From Desulfovibrionaceae bacterium (GTDB taxonomy: Bacteria > Desulfobacterota > Desulfovibrionia > Desulfovibrionales > Desulfovibrionaceae), in NCBI GenBank assembly GCA_009782775.1, contig WRIL01000020.1:1-35533 (forward strand): a stretch of DNA of 35,533 nt, read 5' to 3'. A model generated the notes under the pieces. The model was given only the letters and a program-made list of their open reading frames with translations, ran no database searches and had not been told where the DNA came from. The position numbers and the translations under genes are program-made. Shown in pieces: positions 20,551 to 27,831 of this stretch (its first letter is position 1; every line of letters starts with the position of its first letter).

Positions 20551-21310
20551 AAACGGAAAAATGACCTTGCGCATCCAGCGCTACAACCCGGAAAAGGACG
20601 ACGAGCCGCATTACGAGGCTTATGAAATACCCTGGAATGCCCAGACGACCCTTCTGGACGGACTGAAATACATCAAGGACAACCAGGACCCGGACCTCTC
20701 TTTCCGCAGCTCCTGCCGCATGGCGGTTTGCGGCTCCTGCGGCGTGATGATCAACGGAGTGCCCAAACTGGCCTGCAAAGCCTTTCTGCGCGCCTATCCG
20801 CTGGGGGCAAGCATTGAGCCCATGGCGAATTTTCCGGTGGAAAAGGATTTGGTGGTGGATTTGACGGATTTCCTGGAATACATCCAGGCGCTGAAGCCAT
20901 ACATCCTGGGCAATGCGCGCAAACCGGAGGATGGGCCGAACCGCCAGACCCCGGAAGAACTGGCCAGATACTACAAGTTCTCCCTGTGCATCAACTGCGG
21001 GCTGTGCTATGCCGCCTGCCCGCAATTCGCCATGAACGCCGCCTTTGCCGGCCCCGGAGCCGTCACCCTCGCCCACCGCTATAACCTTGATTCGCGAGAC
21101 CAGGGCCGGAGCGAGCGCCTGAAGCTCCTGAACTCCAAACACGGCGTCTGGGGCTGCACCTTTGTGGGCTATTGCTCTGAAGTCTGCCCCACACGGGTGG
21201 ACCCGGCGGCGGCCCTGCAACAGTGCAAGGCGCAAAGCGCCCTGCATTTCGCGGCTTCCGTGCTGGACTGCGCGAAGAACAAGGAGGCCTGTCATGGCGA
21301 GCAAACGTAA
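20543..21310 (+). CDS. frdB: Fumarate reductase iron-sulfur subunit
   Basis: This 255-aa subunit carries electrons from menaquinol to FrdA. The N-terminal 2Fe-2S ferredoxin domain has [19 protein letters not shown]. The C-terminal domain has [14 protein letters not shown] (4Fe-4S) and [17 protein letters not shown] (3Fe-4S). The motif wording is nearly that of E. coli FrdB, supporting a fumarate reductase rather than a succinate dehydrogenase assignment. An AGGAGAAGGG ribosome binding site precedes the ATG. The end overlaps frdC by 17 bases. Confidence 0.95.
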   Translation: MTENGKMTLRIQRYNPEKDDEPHYEAYEIPWNAQTTLLDGLKYIKDNQDPDLSFRSSCRMAVCGSCGVMINGVPKLACKAFLRAYPLGASIEPMANFPVEKDLVVDLTDFLEYIQALKPYILGNARKPEDGPNRQTPEELARYYKFSLCINCGLCYAACPQFAMNAAFAGPGAVTLAHRYNLDSRDQGRSERLKLLNSKHGVWGCTFVGYCSEVCPTRVDPAAALQQCKAQSALHFAASVLDCAKNKEACHGEQT

Positions 21311-21653
21311 ACCTTACATCCGGGAAACCCGGGCCGACTGGTGGAAGAAGAATGCCCACTACCGTTTTTACATGCTGCGTGAAGGCACGGCGGTGTTCAC
21401 CATCTGGGTGAGCCTCCTGTTTTTCATCTTGCTGGTTTCCCCCGCGTCCTTCACCCGCCTGACAGGCAACCCGCTGGTGATTGTCATAAACATCGCGGCC
21501 CTGGCGGCTTCCATCCTGCACAGCAAAACCTGGTTTGAACTCACCCCCAGGGCCCTGACCCTGGCGGCGGACAAAACCGCCAATCTGACGCGCCTGCTCT
21601 GGGGCGCGGCCATCGGCTTCACCATCCTGGTCCTGATTCTGTCTTTCATTTAG
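21294..21653 (+). CDS. frdC: Fumarate reductase membrane anchor subunit C
   Basis: The 119-aa protein has three hydrophobic helices ([50 protein letters not shown]). The basic N-terminus [23 protein letters not shown] is typical of FrdC when its parts are read together. It anchors FrdAB to the inner membrane and forms the quinone site with FrdD. The ATG at 21294 follows an AGGAGG ribosome binding site. An upstream start at 21162 would be buried in frdB and is rejected. Confidence 0.9.
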   Translation: MASKRKPYIRETRADWWKKNAHYRFYMLREGTAVFTIWVSLLFFILLVSPASFTRLTGNPLVIVINIAALAASILHSKTWFELTPRALTLAADKTANLTRLLWGAAIGFTILVLILSFI

Positions 21654-21672
21654 GGAAATAGGAGAAAGATAC

Positions 21673-22014
21673 ATGCGAGAAAACAAACGCAACCTGGAGC
21701 CGGTTTTCTGGAGCCTGTTCGGGGCGGGCGGCGCCTTGGGCGCTATCTGCGCCCCGGCGCTGATTCTTTCCCTCATGCTGCTGACCGGCCTGGGTCTGAC
21801 CCAACAGGACGGCCTGTTTTACCGGTTTATGGGCAGCGCCTTCGGACGTTTCTTTCTTTTCGTCTTTGTATCCATGACGGCCTGGAGCGGCCTGCACCGC
21901 ATCACGCATACCCTGCACGATTTGAAAATACACGCGATCTCGGTGCAGGGGCTATGTTACGGCGTAGCCGCGAGCCTCACCGCCCTCAGCCTGATCTTTC
22001 TCCTGGCGGGGTGA
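21673..22014 (+). CDS. frdD: Fumarate reductase membrane anchor subunit D
   Basis: The 113-aa protein has three membrane helices and the FrdD-like opening EPVFWSLFGAGG. A HRITHTLHDLKIH segment lies at the membrane face. With FrdC it completes the heme-less, four-subunit E. coli-type quinol:fumarate reductase. A GGAGAAAG ribosome binding site precedes the ATG. Its stop lies one base from the stop of the convergent permease gene, leaving no room for an intergenic terminator. Confidence 0.9.
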   Translation: MRENKRNLEPVFWSLFGAGGALGAICAPALILSLMLLTGLGLTQQDGLFYRFMGSAFGRFFLFVFVSMTAWSGLHRITHTLHDLKIHAISVQGLCYGVAASLTALSLIFLLAG

Positions 22015-22015
22015 T

Positions 22016-23155
22016 TTATTCGCCGCTACGGATGGCGGCGTAGGGCTCCAGACGGGTCGCGGCCAGGGCCGGGTACAGCGCCGTCAGGACGGCTATGACT
22101 ACGGCCAGAACCATGACTGCGAATATATCGCGTAACGCCGCGCCCCCTAAGGACCAGTCCAGGGGAGTCGCGAAAGCAATAATCCCGGTATGGACGCCCA
22201 AAAGGCCGACACCCGCCACGCCCGCGCCGAACGCCGCCCCGACGCTTGCCAACAGGGCCGCTTCCCCCATGATCAGCCTGAAGACAAAAGAATTCCTGGC
22301 TCCCATAGCTTTCAGCAGGCCGAATTCCCGCCGCCGCTCATGGGCCGTCAAGGCGAACATGGCCCCGGTTACCAGGAGAGCGCCGAGGATGACCAAAAGC
22401 GTCGCCATGCCGAAGCCTCCGCCATCAAGAAGCCCGTACAACTGATTATTGATGGTTTTGAACATCTCCGGGCGGGGAAGGATTTCAATCCCGGCGATAT
22501 TGACCTCCAGCCTGTTGGCCATGATATCCAGCGACACCCCTTGGCGCAGCCTGAGCAGCAACCAGGAGGGTTCCGCCGCGATTTCAGATCCCGGCCTGGG
22601 AATAAAAAGCGCCGTATCCATAAAGGAACCTGTCGGCAGCAGGCGGCCGCCCGCGCTTTGGGCGTCCGCCGCCGGTAGATCGCCGGGGAGTTCGTCCGCC
22701 TTTACCTTGGAGCCCAGCATCAGACCGCTGTCCTGTCCAGGGAATTGTTCCACGCTCCGTTTGTCCAGCCAGGGCCGCACAAAAAAATCCGTGGCCGGAT
22801 CAAAACCGATGACGACCGCCTGGGTTTCCCCCGTCGTGGCAATCCCCAGGCGTTTTTGCGGAGTGACCGCCTCCAGTTCGGAAAAACTCCCGAGCTGTTC
22901 AAGGGCCGCGACCGGCACCACGCCTTGGACGGGTGGCCCCTTGCTCAGGTAAATATGCCCTCTTTCCTTGCTTCCCGTGGGGACAACGGCCAGATCCGGC
23001 CCGAGCATCCGGCGGCTGTTTTCCAATTCCCGCCAGAGACCGCCGGCCATAAAAAAAGTGAAAAGCTCCATAAGCACCGCGATGGCGACGGCGGCGATGA
23101 TAATGGCGCTGTAGGCTTTACGGCCTTTCAGGTTTTTCAGCGCAAGACGCAGCAT
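22016..23155 (-). CDS. FtsX/MacB-type ABC transporter permease (second copy)
   Basis: The 379-aa protein has an N-terminal helix (SAIIIAAVAIAVLMELFTFF), a periplasmic MacB_PCD-like domain of about 200 residues, and three C-terminal helices of the FtsX domain. It contains ERRREFGLLKAMGARNSFVFRLI and ends LEPYAAIRSGE. The other permease in this cluster (25448-26656) shares this layout and the EPYxAIRxGE tail, so the two are paralogues. In the family (LolCE, MacB) such permeases extract or export lipids, lipoproteins or peptides rather than import solutes. It is the last gene of the minus-strand cluster. Confidence 0.88.
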   Translation of the reverse strand: MLRLALKNLKGRKAYSAIIIAAVAIAVLMELFTFFMAGGLWRELENSRRMLGPDLAVVPTGSKERGHIYLSKGPPVQGVVPVAALEQLGSFSELEAVTPQKRLGIATTGETQAVVIGFDPATDFFVRPWLDKRSVEQFPGQDSGLMLGSKVKADELPGDLPAADAQSAGGRLLPTGSFMDTALFIPRPGSEIAAEPSWLLLRLRQGVSLDIMANRLEVNIAGIEILPRPEMFKTINNQLYGLLDGGGFGMATLLVILGALLVTGAMFALTAHERRREFGLLKAMGARNSFVFRLIMGEAALLASVGAAFGAGVAGVGLLGVHTGIIAFATPLDWSLGGAALRDIFAVMVLAVVIAVLTALYPALAATRLEPYAAIRSGE

Positions 23156-23173
23156 CTTGTCTCGTACCGTTCT

Positions 23174-24340
23174 TTACCAGACCGGACGCCGGCCCTCGTC
23201 ACGCGCGCGCCTTCCACGCAGCCGGAGCCACAGCAAGACGGAAAGCGCCGCCAGAGACACGCCGCCGATCCCGCAAATGATGAGCAGAGGCGAAATATCC
23301 CGGCCTTGCTCCGGCATATCCAAAGACACGTCCGTATAAGAGAGCAGACCGAAGGTTGTGCCGGCGAGCAAAACCGGCGGGTTGGAGGAGAGCACATGAA
23401 TCGTATGCGGAAAGGCGTTATCCAGGCCGGCATTGACGTCCATCCAGGACAGCCCTTTATCCGCGCTCCGGTAGATGCCGCCCCAAGCCCCGGCGTACAC
23501 CAGGTTCGCCTGGGACGGATCCGCGGCCAAAGAAAAAATATGGATGTTCAGCAGGGAGCTTTCCTGCCAACTCTGCCCTCCATCCTGCGAGCGAAACACG
23601 CCTCCGCTGGCCTCGCCGACGTAAACATCCGTCGGCGTAGCCGGGTGGTAGGCGCCGGCAAGCACAACATCGGGATTTTCAGGATCAACATGCAGGGCCG
23701 TGATGCTCAGGCTGCTTAAACCCTCATTGACATCCTTCCAGGAAACTCCGCTGTTGCCGCTTTTGAAAACACCGGCTCCGCCTGTGCCGGCATAAAGATA
23801 TTGCGGGTCTTGGGGGTTAATCGCAATGGTGTTGACATTGACCGTCCGCTTGAAGCCGGAGGACATGTGCCAGAACCTGCCGGCATTGGTGCTGATGGCC
23901 ACGCCCCCAAGAATGCCCAGATAAACGAGGTTGGGATTCAAAGGGTTGATGGCGATACAGCGGACGGAGGTATTGGGCAGGCCATCGTTCATGGACTGCC
24001 AGCTCTGCCCGCCGTCGGAACTTTTGAAGAGGCCCAGCCCGTCATAGCCCACATACAATTCCTTGCTGTTATACCGGCTTATCGCCACGGCGCTGGGGGG
24101 AATATCCCGGGGCAGGGCCTCGCCCAAGCTATCCCAGGAAGCTCCTCCGTCAAGGCTCTTCAGCAGGCCCAGAGAGGTCGCAGCATACAGGGTTGAAGCC
24201 CGCGCGGGATCGCTGACCAGGGAAACAACATGGGTCTTGTCCAGGGCGATCTTATGCCACGCGTCTGTCTCGGCCAAGGCCGGGAGAGAGAAAAATTGGC
24301 AAAAGGCCGCCAGGACGATAATGCGTGTTATGCTATTCAT
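23174..24340 (-). CDS. Secreted Asp-box (BNR/Ycf48-like) beta-propeller with C-terminal membrane anchor
   Basis: The 388-aa protein begins with a signal peptide (about residues 1-23, ending PALAE). Six repeats carry the S-x-D-x-G-x-x-W Asp-box pattern, for example KSLDGGASW, KSSDGGQSW, RSQDGGQSW and RSADKGLSW. The C-terminus has one helix (LLIICGIGGVSLAALSVLLWL) followed by a basic tail, so the propeller should face the periplasm. Related propellers include Ycf48/HCF136, a photosystem assembly factor, and sortilin-type proteins. Here an assembly-factor role for the neighbouring redox or copper protein is plausible but unproven. I start it at the ATG at 24340, which overlaps the upstream stop (ATGA), rather than a GTG six codons earlier. 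Confidence 0.85.
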   Translation of the reverse strand: MNSITRIIVLAAFCQFFSLPALAETDAWHKIALDKTHVVSLVSDPARASTLYAATSLGLLKSLDGGASWDSLGEALPRDIPPSAVAISRYNSKELYVGYDGLGLFKSSDGGQSWQSMNDGLPNTSVRCIAINPLNPNLVYLGILGGVAISTNAGRFWHMSSGFKRTVNVNTIAINPQDPQYLYAGTGGAGVFKSGNSGVSWKDVNEGLSSLSITALHVDPENPDVVLAGAYHPATPTDVYVGEASGGVFRSQDGGQSWQESSLLNIHIFSLAADPSQANLVYAGAWGGIYRSADKGLSWMDVNAGLDNAFPHTIHVLSSNPPVLLAGTTFGLLSYTDVSLDMPEQGRDISPLLIICGIGGVSLAALSVLLWLRLRGRRARDEGRRPVW

Positions 24341-24738
24341 GGATGTATAATCTTCCACTCCCGTTTAATTCGCACCAGGTCCATGCGCACCTCGGCCGTG
24401 TACGGTCCGAAGGCCATGGGCACAAAAATCCTGGCCTCCACAAAGGCCGTATCCTGCTCTATGGTTTCCCCGGCGATCTCCAGACGCATGTCCGGAGAAT
24501 ACATGTTCACCCGGTCAATAAATTGGTTGAAGGAATCGTGGTAATGCCGGAGGCTCACCAGAGCGTAGGCTTTTTCATAGTCCTGAAGCTTCAGGGCCGC
24601 GAAATATCGCTCGATCACCTGCCGGGGAGAAACCGGCGGCAGCCCGATGTTGTCATAATAATAACGAACTCCGGCCGCGCCCGCCGAAACCAGAAACAGC
24701 GCCAGAAGCAGCGCGAAAGCCTTTTTTTTCATCGTCAT
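24337..24738 (-). CDS. Small exported NTF2-like protein of unknown function
   Basis: The 133-aa protein has an N-terminal signal or anchor helix (KAFALLLALFLVSAGAAG). A compact alpha+beta domain resembling NTF2-like/DUF4878-type folds follows (RQVIERYFAALKLQDYEKAYALVS, then strands ending REWKIIHP). No cysteine lipobox or metal motif is visible. It lies between the ABC ATPase and the Asp-box propeller genes and overlaps the latter by four bases, so the three are co-translated. Function is unknown. A second ATG two codons downstream is an alternative start. Confidence 0.75.
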   Translation of the reverse strand: MTMKKKAFALLLALFLVSAGAAGVRYYYDNIGLPPVSPRQVIERYFAALKLQDYEKAYALVSLRHYHDSFNQFIDRVNMYSPDMRLEIAGETIEQDTAFVEARIFVPMAFGPYTAEVRMDLVRIKREWKIIHP

Positions 24739-24742
24739 GCCG

Positions 24743-25441
24743 CTATTGCCCTCTACTGGCCGCGCCCGCCGGAGCGACTTCCGCCCCTTCGTACGGGATC
24801 AGCCGCCCGCCCTTCAAGGTGTACGCTTTGCCCAGATCCACATAATCCAGGGCGTGGGTCGCCATGACTATGGTCGTGCCCTGCCGGTTAATATCTTGAA
24901 ATAAACGCATAATTTCGGATTCGGTCTTCTCGTCCAGATCTCCGGTAGGTTCGTCCGCCAGCAGAACGGGAGGGCTGTTGATCATGGCCCTGGCGATGGC
25001 CGCCCGGCGTTGCTGCCCGCCGGAAAGCTGGAAAGGATACAACTCCTCCTTGCCGCCCACACCCACCATATCCAGCAGCGACAAGGCGAATTTCCTGTCT
25101 TCCAGGTTGGGGCTGCGACCGCTGAAGGCAATGGGCAGAAGGATATTGTCCAGCATGTTCAGGGACGGCATCAGGCTGGGAAACTGAAAGATAAAGCCGA
25201 GTTTACGGTTGCGCAGGGAGGCCAGTTCCGGCTCGGAGAGCTTCCAGATATCCAGGCCGTCGATAAAGGCGCGCCCCTCGTCCGGCCTGGTCAGGCCGCC
25301 CATGGCGCTGAGCAGCGTGGTCTTGCCGCCGCCGGAGCGTCCGGTAATCACGGCGAAACCACCGTTTTCAACGCGCCAATCAAGCCCGTCCAGCACGGTC
25401 GCGTCCTTATAGCGCTTACTGAGCGCTTCTATCCGGATCAT
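24743..25441 (-). CDS. LolD/MacB-type ABC transporter ATPase
   Basis: The 232-aa ATPase has Walker A GRSGGGKTT (34-42), Q-loop FQFPSLMPSLN, signature LSGGQQRRAAIARA (from 139) and Walker B VLLADEPTGDLD (about 159-170). The H-loop follows in ATHALDYV. GDLD after Walker B and the flanking FtsX-type permeases place it in the LolD/MacB/FtsE group. It is not a NosF-type ATPase by context: no NosY-like permease or NosD-like protein is nearby. It lies between the two permeases' genes and probably energises both, as LolD serves LolC and LolE. Confidence 0.92.
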   Translation of the reverse strand: MIRIEALSKRYKDATVLDGLDWRVENGGFAVITGRSGGGKTTLLSAMGGLTRPDEGRAFIDGLDIWKLSEPELASLRNRKLGFIFQFPSLMPSLNMLDNILLPIAFSGRSPNLEDRKFALSLLDMVGVGGKEELYPFQLSGGQQRRAAIARAMINSPPVLLADEPTGDLDEKTESEIMRLFQDINRQGTTIVMATHALDYVDLGKAYTLKGGRLIPYEGAEVAPAGAASRGQ

Positions 25442-25447
25442 TATCGG

Positions 25448-26656
25448 CTATTCTCCTCTTCTGATGGCTTCGTAAGGTTCAGTCTGGCTGATGCGCCAGG
25501 CGGGATAGAGCCCACCCAGGCCGCCAGTGATCAGGGCCGCGAGCAGGATGAGACCGGCGGCCTTAAAAAAATATGGGGGATCCGGCCACATGTACAGGCT
25601 GCCAATCAGCTCCGCCATCCGGTCCCGACCGAGGCGGACCGCGACAAAGCCAAGCAGGACGCCGAGCAGCCCCCCAGCCCCGGAAATGCACACCGCCTCC
25701 AGGAGCACGAGCCGGAAAATGAAATTCTTTCTAGCACCCATGGCCATGAGCAGACCGATCTCCCGCATCCTTTGCCGCACCGACAAGAAAAACAGGCTGC
25801 CCGCAAGACTAAGCGCCAAAGCGCAGAAAACGCCGCCCGCCGCCAGAAGGACGTTCACCAGGCTATGCAGTTGCCGGCTGTAGGAGGAGATCAATTGATT
25901 GGCCGTAAACACCTTTACCTCAGGGATGCTTTGCTCGATCGCCAGAGCGGCGGCGGCCTGCTCCGCCCCTTTTTCCAACTTTATGAAAATGGCGGAAATC
26001 TGATCCCTTTTAACGGGCAGGGGATAAAGCGGCGAATCATTGGTCATCTGGTAGGCCGTATCCATAGTCAAAAAAACCGTATAATCCGCGCCCAGCCCGG
26101 TCGGTTCCAAAATTGTGCCCACGGTGAAAGGTTTACCCATAAAGACCAGGCGCTGGCCGATGGCCTTGGCCGGAGTGCCTACCACCGCCGAAATGACTTT
26201 GGCGCCCACGATAATCTGGTTATTCCGCAAAGGGGCTCCGAGTTTTTGCAAGACCCATGGGGCGATGGTAAAATCCCGTTGCGGATCAAACCCCACCAGG
26301 GAAACCTCCGAGTCGCAACAAGGGGCGCTCAGGCTGCGCAGAAAAATCTGGGCGCAGGTCCGCTCCACCCCCGGCGCGGCCCGCACCCTATCTTCAAGAG
26401 CGGCCGGCATGTAAAAGATGGTTGGACTACCGGCAATCAGGGCCGCTTCGGCTTCATCCCTGGCTTCGGCCGGCACGGCCACAAGATCCGCTCCCAGGCG
26501 TTCCAGGGCGGTTTGCAGGGTATGGCTGATCCCCTTGGAAAGCGCCACCGCCACAAAGAGCGTGGCGCAGGCCAGAAAAATACTGCCGATCATCACCCAG
26601 ACGCGGAAGCGTTTACGTTTCAGCGTCTGCAGGGCCAGATAAAAAATTTGCCGCAT
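25448..26656 (-). CDS. FtsX/MacB-type ABC transporter permease (first copy)
   Basis: The 402-aa protein has the N-terminal helix VMIGSIFLACATLFVAVALS, a periplasmic MacB_PCD-like domain with a CCDSEVSLVGFDPQRDF segment, and three C-terminal helices. It has REIGLLMAMGARKNFIFRLVLLEA and a tail TEPYEAIRRGE. The cysteine pair in the periplasmic domain could bind metal or form a disulfide, which is speculation. The gene starts 18 bases after the cytochrome b-c gene ends and is followed six bases later by the ATPase, so the ABC module belongs to the respiratory transcription unit. Confidence 0.9.
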   Translation of the reverse strand: MRQIFYLALQTLKRKRFRVWVMIGSIFLACATLFVAVALSKGISHTLQTALERLGADLVAVPAEARDEAEAALIAGSPTIFYMPAALEDRVRAAPGVERTCAQIFLRSLSAPCCDSEVSLVGFDPQRDFTIAPWVLQKLGAPLRNNQIIVGAKVISAVVGTPAKAIGQRLVFMGKPFTVGTILEPTGLGADYTVFLTMDTAYQMTNDSPLYPLPVKRDQISAIFIKLEKGAEQAAAALAIEQSIPEVKVFTANQLISSYSRQLHSLVNVLLAAGGVFCALALSLAGSLFFLSVRQRMREIGLLMAMGARKNFIFRLVLLEAVCISGAGGLLGVLLGFVAVRLGRDRMAELIGSLYMWPDPPYFFKAAGLILLAALITGGLGGLYPAWRISQTEPYEAIRRGE

Positions 26657-26674
26657 GTCCGCCCTGATTTCTTC

Positions 26675-27763
26675 TTACCAGCCTGGCACATCGGCATCCA
26701 TCATCCAGAAATACTGGGGATACCGGAAATGCAGAGACAACCATTTGTTGTCATAACGCCTGGAAAATTCTTTTATCGTGACCGGCGGCCGGGAGAAGGC
26801 TTCTCCGAAATCTTCCTTGTGGCAGGAGGCGCAGCTCCAGGCGGGCGTCGTGCTCCCTGTATGGTGCGTGTAAGTCGCCAGGGTCAGACAGAGGATCAGG
26901 CCGGTGAGGACCAGGGGCCATTTAATCCATATACTGCGCCTCTCCCGCCGATCTATGCAGGGCAAAAGAAGCAACCCCAGAATTACGGCCAGGGGAATCC
27001 AGAAGACTCCGAGCATTTCCTGGCTGTCCTGAAAATAGCGGGTCACCTGGAAAAATACGAAAAAGAGCCAGTCCGGCTGGGGAAAAGGCGAGGTGGTAAT
27101 GGGATCCGCGAAGTCCGGCTTCTGAATGCCGAAAGCCGCCAATAAGCCGAGCAAAAGCGACGCTCCGGCAGCCGCCACGAAGTTCCAGGACGTTACAATC
27201 CGGATTTGCCCATGGCGGCGCATGACCAGGAAATGCGCGGCCAGAGCCGCGCCTGTCAGCAAAGGAAGAAGCGCAATGTGCAGGACGAACCAGCGGGCGA
27301 CAGGCACCGCTCCGCCCGGAGTATCGGATGAAATAAGCCAGTCCAGCGCGCCGGAAAAGAGCGGCAGATCCTCCAGCCAGTTCCCCATGGTCAAGGCCGC
27401 CCAATAGGCCCGGAAATCCCAAGGCAAAAGATAACCGGTCACCACAAAAGCCACGATCAGCGGCAAAAGCAGGATGCCGGAAAGCCAAGTCAGGGTCCGC
27501 GGCTTCCGGTAAGCCCCGCTCCAGATCATATGCAAAATATGAACCGCCAGCAAAAGCGCCAAGGCCGGCGCTCCCCAGCGGTGCAGCGAGCGCAGAAAAA
27601 CGCCCGACGAAAGTTCATTTTCAATAAAGACTACGCTTCTCCAGGCCTCCACCGGAGACGGCTGGTAAAACAGGGCAAGGTAAAGGCCCGAGAGCGCCTG
27701 TAGCAGAAAAACAAACAGGATGAGACCGCCCAAGCCGCCCCACCGCGATATTTTTTGTTCCAT
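26675..27763 (-). CDS. Full-length cytochrome b fused to a C-terminal monoheme cytochrome c segment
   Basis: The 362-aa membrane protein contains a complete bc1/b6f-type cytochrome b. The N-terminal four-helix part has heme-ligand pairs in SLHRWGAPALALLLAVHILH and WFVLHIALLPLLTGAALAAH, plus the quinone-site segment GYLLPWDFRAYWA. The subunit IV-like part has PQPDWLFFVFFQ in place of PEWY. After the last helix a CASCH heme c motif (about 311-315) and an aromatic tail follow. Quinol-dependent electron transfer is the likely role, presumably toward the NosZ-like protein encoded just upstream. A second ATG six codons earlier (27781) is possible; I prefer the one giving the MEQKISRW N-terminus. 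Confidence 0.88.
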   Translation of the reverse strand: MEQKISRWGGLGGLILFVFLLQALSGLYLALFYQPSPVEAWRSVVFIENELSSGVFLRSLHRWGAPALALLLAVHILHMIWSGAYRKPRTLTWLSGILLLPLIVAFVVTGYLLPWDFRAYWAALTMGNWLEDLPLFSGALDWLISSDTPGGAVPVARWFVLHIALLPLLTGAALAAHFLVMRRHGQIRIVTSWNFVAAAGASLLLGLLAAFGIQKPDFADPITTSPFPQPDWLFFVFFQVTRYFQDSQEMLGVFWIPLAVILGLLLLPCIDRRERRSIWIKWPLVLTGLILCLTLATYTHHTGSTTPAWSCASCHKEDFGEAFSRPPVTIKEFSRRYDNKWLSLHFRYPQYFWMMDADVPGW

Positions 27764-27786
27764 GTTAACGCCGCCCCGCATTTCCG

Positions 27787-27812
27787 GCGGCCGGGGGCAT
27801 GCCCCCGGCCGC
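27787..27812. promoter_or_regulatory. Perfect 26-bp GC-only-armed palindrome between nosZ-like and cytochrome b genes
   Basis: The sequence reads GCGGCCGGGGG, CATG, CCCCCGGCCGC and equals its own reverse complement. In RNA it would fold into a very stable stem with a tight loop. It lies 19 bases after the NosZ-like stop and just before the next gene. No T tract follows in the minus direction, so a complete rho-independent terminator is unlikely. A 3'-end stabiliser or partial attenuator that lets nosZ-like mRNA exceed the downstream message is more likely. Confidence 0.7.
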
Positions 27813-27831
27813 GCTCCTTGGTTATCTCTTA

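Noticed and set aside
18757-22014. Succinate dehydrogenase rather than fumarate reductase
   Set aside because: Subunit motifs, the two small three-helix anchors and the [14 protein letters not shown] wording match E. coli-type FrdABCD more closely. The reverse reaction in the cell cannot be excluded.
25010-27145. Long plus-strand open frame (about 700 codons) opposite the ABC and cytochrome b genes
   Set aside because: Its translation is low-complexity, rich in Gln, Gly, His and Arg, with no domain. The minus strand carries clear motifs (Walker A/B, FtsX, cytochrome b) with proper ribosome binding sites. It is a GC-rich antisense shadow.
27787-27812. Rho-independent terminator at the palindrome
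   Set aside because: No T run follows in the minus direction. Only a stable stem is present.
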